Below, piece after piece: positions 13,729 through 16,874 of a stretch of DNA of 16,874 nt. A program made the translations under genes and the position numbers. Position 1 is the first letter of the stretch. Each line of letters opens with the position of its first letter. This DNA comes from Deltaproteobacteria bacterium (GTDB taxonomy: Bacteria; Desulfobacterota_B; Binatia; UBA9968), in contig JAPUHZ010000463.1 in assembly GCA_027297485.1 (NCBI GenBank), positions 1-16,874 of the forward strand, written 5' to 3'. The notes below the pieces were generated by a model that did no database searches, was not told the origin of the DNA, and was given only the letters and a program-made list of their open reading frames with translations.

Positions 13729-14226
13729 ATGCGTTGGGCAGAACTGATTATGGCCGGCGTCATGGCGATCTTCTCCCTTTACCTGATGTGGAAAAGTGCG
13801 GAACTCCCCATCGGCTGGATTCCCGAAGAGGGTCCCGGCGGTGGGGCATTCCCGTTCTGGCTGTCCGTGGGCATGCTTGTCTGCTCGGTCTGGGTGATGG
13901 TGCGCTGGATCAAGCGGACAAGCCCACTGTCGCGATCGACCGAACCTTACATGGACAAGCGCTCGTTCAGGCTGTTCCTGACCGGGGCGGGTTCTCTGGC
14001 GGTGATGATCGGGTCGATCCACATCATCGGCGTGTACGGGGCAGTCCCACTGTTTCTCATCTTCTATATGCGGTTTTTGGGCAGCCACCGGTGGGTCATG
14101 ACCGGGACGCTGGCGGCCGCCACGCCCGTCGTCCTTTTCTTATTCTTCGAAATCGCCTTGAGGATCACCTTGCCGAAAGGCCTAACCGAACCCCTTTTCT
14201 ATCCGTTGTACGACTTTTTTTTCTGA
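13729..14226 (+). CDS. tctB: Tripartite tricarboxylate transporter small membrane subunit
   Basis: A 165-residue protein with four predicted membrane segments (about 4-24, 38-58, 81-103 and 118-150), the usual TctB topology and length. Motif-like parts are LYLMWKSAELPIGWIPEEGPGGGAFPFWL in the first half and ALRITLPKGLTEPLFYPLYDFF at the C-terminal end, which is a common end for TctB. It forms the membrane complex with TctA. The SD GGGAGGGG is about 8 bases before the ATG. It lies between tctC and tctA with the standard order. Family call rests on context, topology and length, as TctB sequences vary. Confidence 0.9.
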   Translation: MRWAELIMAGVMAIFSLYLMWKSAELPIGWIPEEGPGGGAFPFWLSVGMLVCSVWVMVRWIKRTSPLSRSTEPYMDKRSFRLFLTGAGSLAVMIGSIHIIGVYGAVPLFLIFYMRFLGSHRWVMTGTLAAATPVVLFLFFEIALRITLPKGLTEPLFYPLYDFFF

Positions 14227-14235
14227 TGTTCTGCT

Positions 14236-14269
14236 CTGACATGTGCGGCCGCCGTCCCGAGCGTGTCAG
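14236..14269 (+). other. Inverted repeat between tctB and tctA
   Basis: CTGACA and TGTCAG are 22 bases apart in the 87-base gap between tctB and tctA. The loop is GC-rich (GCGGCCGCC). The gap is longer than usual for tctBA and the tctA start has a poor SD. It may regulate tctA or be chance. Confidence 0.3.
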
Positions 14270-14313
14270 TTCTTGGACATAAGGTATAGTCACACCCTAA
14301 TGCTTAACTAAGA

Positions 14314-15834
14314 ATGGACACCTTCAACCTCCTCATCGGCGGTTTTTTCATCGTGTTCCAACCGCTAAACCTGGCGCTCATCATCTTTGGCTGCAGCGTC
14401 GGTCTTTTCATTGGCGCCATGCCGGGTCTGGGATCGGTCAACGGAGTGGCGATCTTGTTGCCCATGACCTTTATCGTGCCGCCAACGGGGGCTATCATCT
14501 TCCTAGGCGCCATTTATTACGGCGCCATGTACGGTGGCGCTATCAGCTCGATTATGCTCGGCATTCCGGGGGCCTCGACGGCAGTGGCGACCACCTTCGA
14601 CGGTCGGCCGATGGCATTGCAGGGGCTAGCGGACAGGGCGCTGGTGGCGGCGGCGGTGGCCTCGTTTGTCGGCGGCACCATCTCGGTCATCCTGTTTACG
14701 CTCTTCGCCCCGCCGCTGGCGGAGGTGGCGCTCGCCTTCGGCGCACCCGAGGAATTCGCGCTCATGATGCTGGCCTTTGCCACATTCATCGGTCTCGGCG
14801 GAGAGGAGATCCCGAAGACCCTTTTTTCCATTTTCATCGGGCTGGTGCTGAGCGCCGTAGGGCTCGACATAATCAGCGGCCAACCACGGTTGATCTTCTG
14901 GGATATTCCGGGCTTCTTCCACGGTATCAACTTCCTGGTGCTGGCAATCGGCATCTATGGCATCGGCGAGATCCTCTGGACCGTCGAGATCAGTAAGGGT
15001 GAGATGAAATTGTCTCAGGCCACGATTTCGTTTCGCCGTATCATCGAAGGGATTAAGTCTCTAAAAGGCAGCATCAAGCCCATGATTATGGGCTCGTTTC
15101 TCGGCTATTTCGTTGGAATTCTGCCCGCCGCCGGTGCTACTCCCGGCTCTCTCATGGCCTACGGGGCTGCCAAGGGCATGGCGAAGGAGCCCGAGACTTT
15201 TGGAAAAGGCAATGTGGACGGTGTGGTCGCGCCGGAAGCGGCCAACAACGCCGCCAGCACCGGATCTATGCTGCCCATGTTGACGCTTGGCATCCCGGGC
15301 TCGCCCACCACCGCTATTCTTTTAGGCGGAATGGTGATCTGGGGGTTGGAGCCAGGACCGATGCTGTTCGTCGAACATCCGGATTTCGTCTGGGGCCTGA
15401 TCGCAAGCCTTTACGCGGCCAATCTCTTTACGCTGCTGATCAATATCGCGTTCATCCCGGTGTTCATCTGGGTGTTAAAGATGCCTTTCACCGTCCTTGC
15501 ACCGATTATCTACATCCTCTGCGTGGTGGGCGGCTACGCGCCGACGAAGGACATGCACGATGTCTGGCTGATGCTGATCTTCGGCGTCGCCGCTTATCTG
15601 ATGCGCAAGCTCGACTATCCCATGGCACCAGTAGTCCTTGCCATCGTGCTGGGCCCGCTGGCTGAGGCGTCGATGCGGCAGTCCCTGCTTATTTCGGGCG
15701 GCACCTTCAGTATATTCTTCGTGCGGCCGATTGCCGGGACGATCTCGGTCATGGCGATCGTCCTGTTGCTCCTCCCGCTCTTCAAGGTTATAAGAAACCG
15801 GGTCAGAACCCGGGTTACGGAGCGCTCGCCGTGA
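14314..15834 (+). CDS. tctA: Tripartite tricarboxylate transporter large permease
   Basis: A 506-residue, about 11-12-segment membrane protein of the TctA family, the transport channel subunit. Hallmarks are GAMPGLGSVNGVAILLP (28-44), GAIYYGAMYGGAISSIMLGIPG, then STAVATTFDGRPMALQG, and the second inverted-repeat half with GILPAAGATPGS, PEAANNAASTGSMLPML and LGIPGSPTTAILLGG. It moves the carboxylate with a cation gradient. Length is right (about 500). ATG 14314 has no convincing SD and an in-frame TAA three bases upstream (14308-14310) excludes an earlier start. It is convergent with the lyase-family gene, 59 bases away. Family call is firm; substrate is not known. Confidence 0.96.
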   Translation: MDTFNLLIGGFFIVFQPLNLALIIFGCSVGLFIGAMPGLGSVNGVAILLPMTFIVPPTGAIIFLGAIYYGAMYGGAISSIMLGIPGASTAVATTFDGRPMALQGLADRALVAAAVASFVGGTISVILFTLFAPPLAEVALAFGAPEEFALMMLAFATFIGLGGEEIPKTLFSIFIGLVLSAVGLDIISGQPRLIFWDIPGFFHGINFLVLAIGIYGIGEILWTVEISKGEMKLSQATISFRRIIEGIKSLKGSIKPMIMGSFLGYFVGILPAAGATPGSLMAYGAAKGMAKEPETFGKGNVDGVVAPEAANNAASTGSMLPMLTLGIPGSPTTAILLGGMVIWGLEPGPMLFVEHPDFVWGLIASLYAANLFTLLINIAFIPVFIWVLKMPFTVLAPIIYILCVVGGYAPTKDMHDVWLMLIFGVAAYLMRKLDYPMAPVVLAIVLGPLAEASMRQSLLISGGTFSIFFVRPIAGTISVMAIVLLLLPLFKVIRNRVRTRVTERSP

Positions 15835-15893
15835 TGGATGGGTGGATAGTGCTGCGATCGTTGAATTTCGGCTGGAAAATTGGCATAGCAACC

Positions 15894-16751
15894 TTATCGC
15901 ACATAACGCTTCTCCAGGTGCAGGTAACTGTCCAAGCCAACCATCTCATCGCGCTCCTTGAAACTGCTCATCCCTTCTAAGAGACCTACCTCTCCTCTCA
16001 ACCGCGCCTCCAATACCCTCCTTGCCGCTCCGATAAAAACCCGCTGGAGGTCCGAGGGAAGAAGGACAATTTTGAATCCCAGCTCTTCGAGTTTCGCCAT
16101 TGAAACCACGGGACTTTTACCACCCTCCGTCATGTTAAAGATCAGAGGGGCTCTGATTTGGCGAGCAATGGCCTTTATTTCTTGCAGCGAGCGTGGGGCT
16201 TCAATAAAAATTGCATCGGCCCCCGCTTCCACGAAGTTACCGGCCCGCGAAACAGCCTCGTCCAGGCCAAATGCCGAGCACGCATCGGTCCGGGCAATAA
16301 TGACCATATCCCGGTCCTGCCGGGCATGGACCGCGGCCTCAATTTTCCCCTTCATCTCTTGGGCCGAGATCAGCGACTGACCCTCATAATGGCCGCACCG
16401 CTTCGGAAAGATCTGATCCTCGATGTGCAATGCCGCTACCCCAGCATCCTCAAACTCTCTAACCGTTCGAATCACGTTAAGGGCATTTCCGTAGCCCGTG
16501 TCGGCATCGGCGATCACCGGGAGCGAGGTCGAACGGACAATCTCTTTTACCCTTTGAAGAACTTCAGTAAAGGATAGCAGGCCCAAGTCTGGGAGGCCCA
16601 TGCTCCTTGCGATGCCACCCCCGGTTGCATAAACGAGCGGGAAACCGGCCCTTTCGATCAGCTTGGCGCTCAACCCATCAAAGGCACCAGGGGCAAGAAG
16701 GATCTGCTTCCGCTGAAGCAGAGAGCGAAACTGAGTACGACTACCCGCCAT
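15894..16751 (-). CDS. Isocitrate lyase/PEP mutase superfamily enzyme (methylisocitrate lyase-like)
   Basis: A 285-residue (beta/alpha)8 enzyme. Metal and substrate motifs are ADADTGYGN (81-89), IEDQ (110-113) and KRCGH (117-121); the Cys119 is the proton donor of true lyases such as PrpB and isocitrate lyase, and its presence favours C-C lyase activity over phosphonate mutase or decarboxylase activity. GQSLISAQEM follows at 125-134. PrpB makes succinate and pyruvate from 2-methylisocitrate; other family members cut dimethylmalate or decarboxylate oxaloacetate, so the exact substrate is open. No prpC or prpD neighbour is seen. AGGTG lies 5-6 bases before the ATG at 16751. It converges on the tct operon. 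Confidence 0.88.
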   Translation of the reverse strand: MAGSRTQFRSLLQRKQILLAPGAFDGLSAKLIERAGFPLVYATGGGIARSMGLPDLGLLSFTEVLQRVKEIVRSTSLPVIADADTGYGNALNVIRTVREFEDAGVAALHIEDQIFPKRCGHYEGQSLISAQEMKGKIEAAVHARQDRDMVIIARTDACSAFGLDEAVSRAGNFVEAGADAIFIEAPRSLQEIKAIARQIRAPLIFNMTEGGKSPVVSMAKLEELGFKIVLLPSDLQRVFIGAARRVLEARLRGEVGLLEGMSSFKERDEMVGLDSYLHLEKRYVR

Positions 16752-16771
16752 AGAAACACCTGCTGATCAAA

Positions 16772-16874
16772 TGATATCGACCACGGGGTTTGAAACCCTG
16801 TGGTTGGCCCAAGGGAAGATCTACGGGGGAAGAGCTGCCGCTTCTCCCCTTTGGAATCCCTATCGTTAATGTGC
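16772..16874 (+). repeat. Double-hairpin repeat family B, copy 3, cut by window edge
   Basis: TGATATCGACCACGGGGTTTGAA, then CCCTGTGGTTGGCC (hairpin 1, with G-U pairs) and a longer middle stem GGGGAAGAGC/GCTTCTCCCC, then TTTGGAATCCC and GTTAATGTGC at the edge. The second hairpin is incomplete because the window ends. It starts about 20 bases upstream of the lyase-family gene. Confidence 0.8.

Noticed and set aside
13734..14282. 182-codon plus-strand frame overlapping tctB
   Set aside because: Longer than tctB but composed of Arg/Gly/His-rich shadow sequence; the tctB frame has the SD, membrane segments and operon position.
15797..15817. Hairpin AACCGGGT-CAGA-ACCCGGGTT at the end of tctA
   Set aside because: It lies inside the tctA coding end and has no U-tract, so I do not call it a terminator.

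Overview
The window looks like a chromosome fragment from an uncultured Gram-negative bacterium, most like deltaproteobacterial (Desulfobacterota-type) or neighbouring subsurface lineages. This is an inference. It rests on the LL-diaminopimelate aminotransferase, a 59-residue Lys/Arg-rich small protein of a type I associate with deltaproteobacteria, periplasmic binding proteins (TctC and an iron-type SBP), and intergenic palindromic repeats of the AAGGCGC / TGTACAGTAC style. Coding density is moderate, and several gaps of 200-700 bases hold repeats rather than genes. No rRNA, tRNA, CRISPR array or intact transposase was found.

Layout. 1-1302 (minus): the N-terminal part of a haem-oxygenase-fold (TenA/PqqC/iron redox-like) protein running off the left edge behind a good sigma70-type promoter, a broken GIY-YIG-like fragment, and a TerB-DnaJ (DjlA-like) protein. 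1303-3087: a gene-poor stretch with one exported DUF4412/LolA-like protein (minus). 3087-5346: a small basic protein (plus), a MITE-like long inverted repeat, a double-hairpin repeat, an orphan iron-type solute-binding protein and a VOC/glyoxalase protein (both minus). 5347-6059: gene-free, with a second double-hairpin repeat and a possible promoter. 6060-8279: a xanthine-dehydrogenase-family molybdopterin subunit without its usual FeS and FAD partners. 8280-10654 (minus): dapL, folK and a small membrane protein with a Cys-rich tail, probably one operon. 10695-12478 (plus): a YacP-type NYN nuclease, a Yip1-type membrane protein and a rhomboid protease. 12541-15834 (plus): a complete tripartite tricarboxylate transporter, tctC-tctB-tctA, with its own promoter. 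15894-16751 (minus): a methylisocitrate-lyase/PEP-mutase family enzyme, convergent with tctA. The right edge cuts a third double-hairpin repeat.

How the genes fit together. dapL and folK are housekeeping biosynthesis (lysine/peptidoglycan and folate). The Tct transporter imports a carboxylate of unknown identity, and the convergent lyase might act on a related C4-C7 acid, though nothing proves the link. The orphan SBP and the orphan XDH subunit must work with partners encoded elsewhere, or have divergent roles.

The most unusual material is non-coding. A dispersed double-hairpin element occurs in three copies, and its first stem keeps pairing through a compensatory C-G to A-T change. A second family has two copies, both just 3' of genes in the same relative orientation; one copy supplies the last codons and stop of the XDH gene. 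A 183-bp hairpin element has 20-bp perfect ends. I found no convincing new multi-gene defence or metabolic system.
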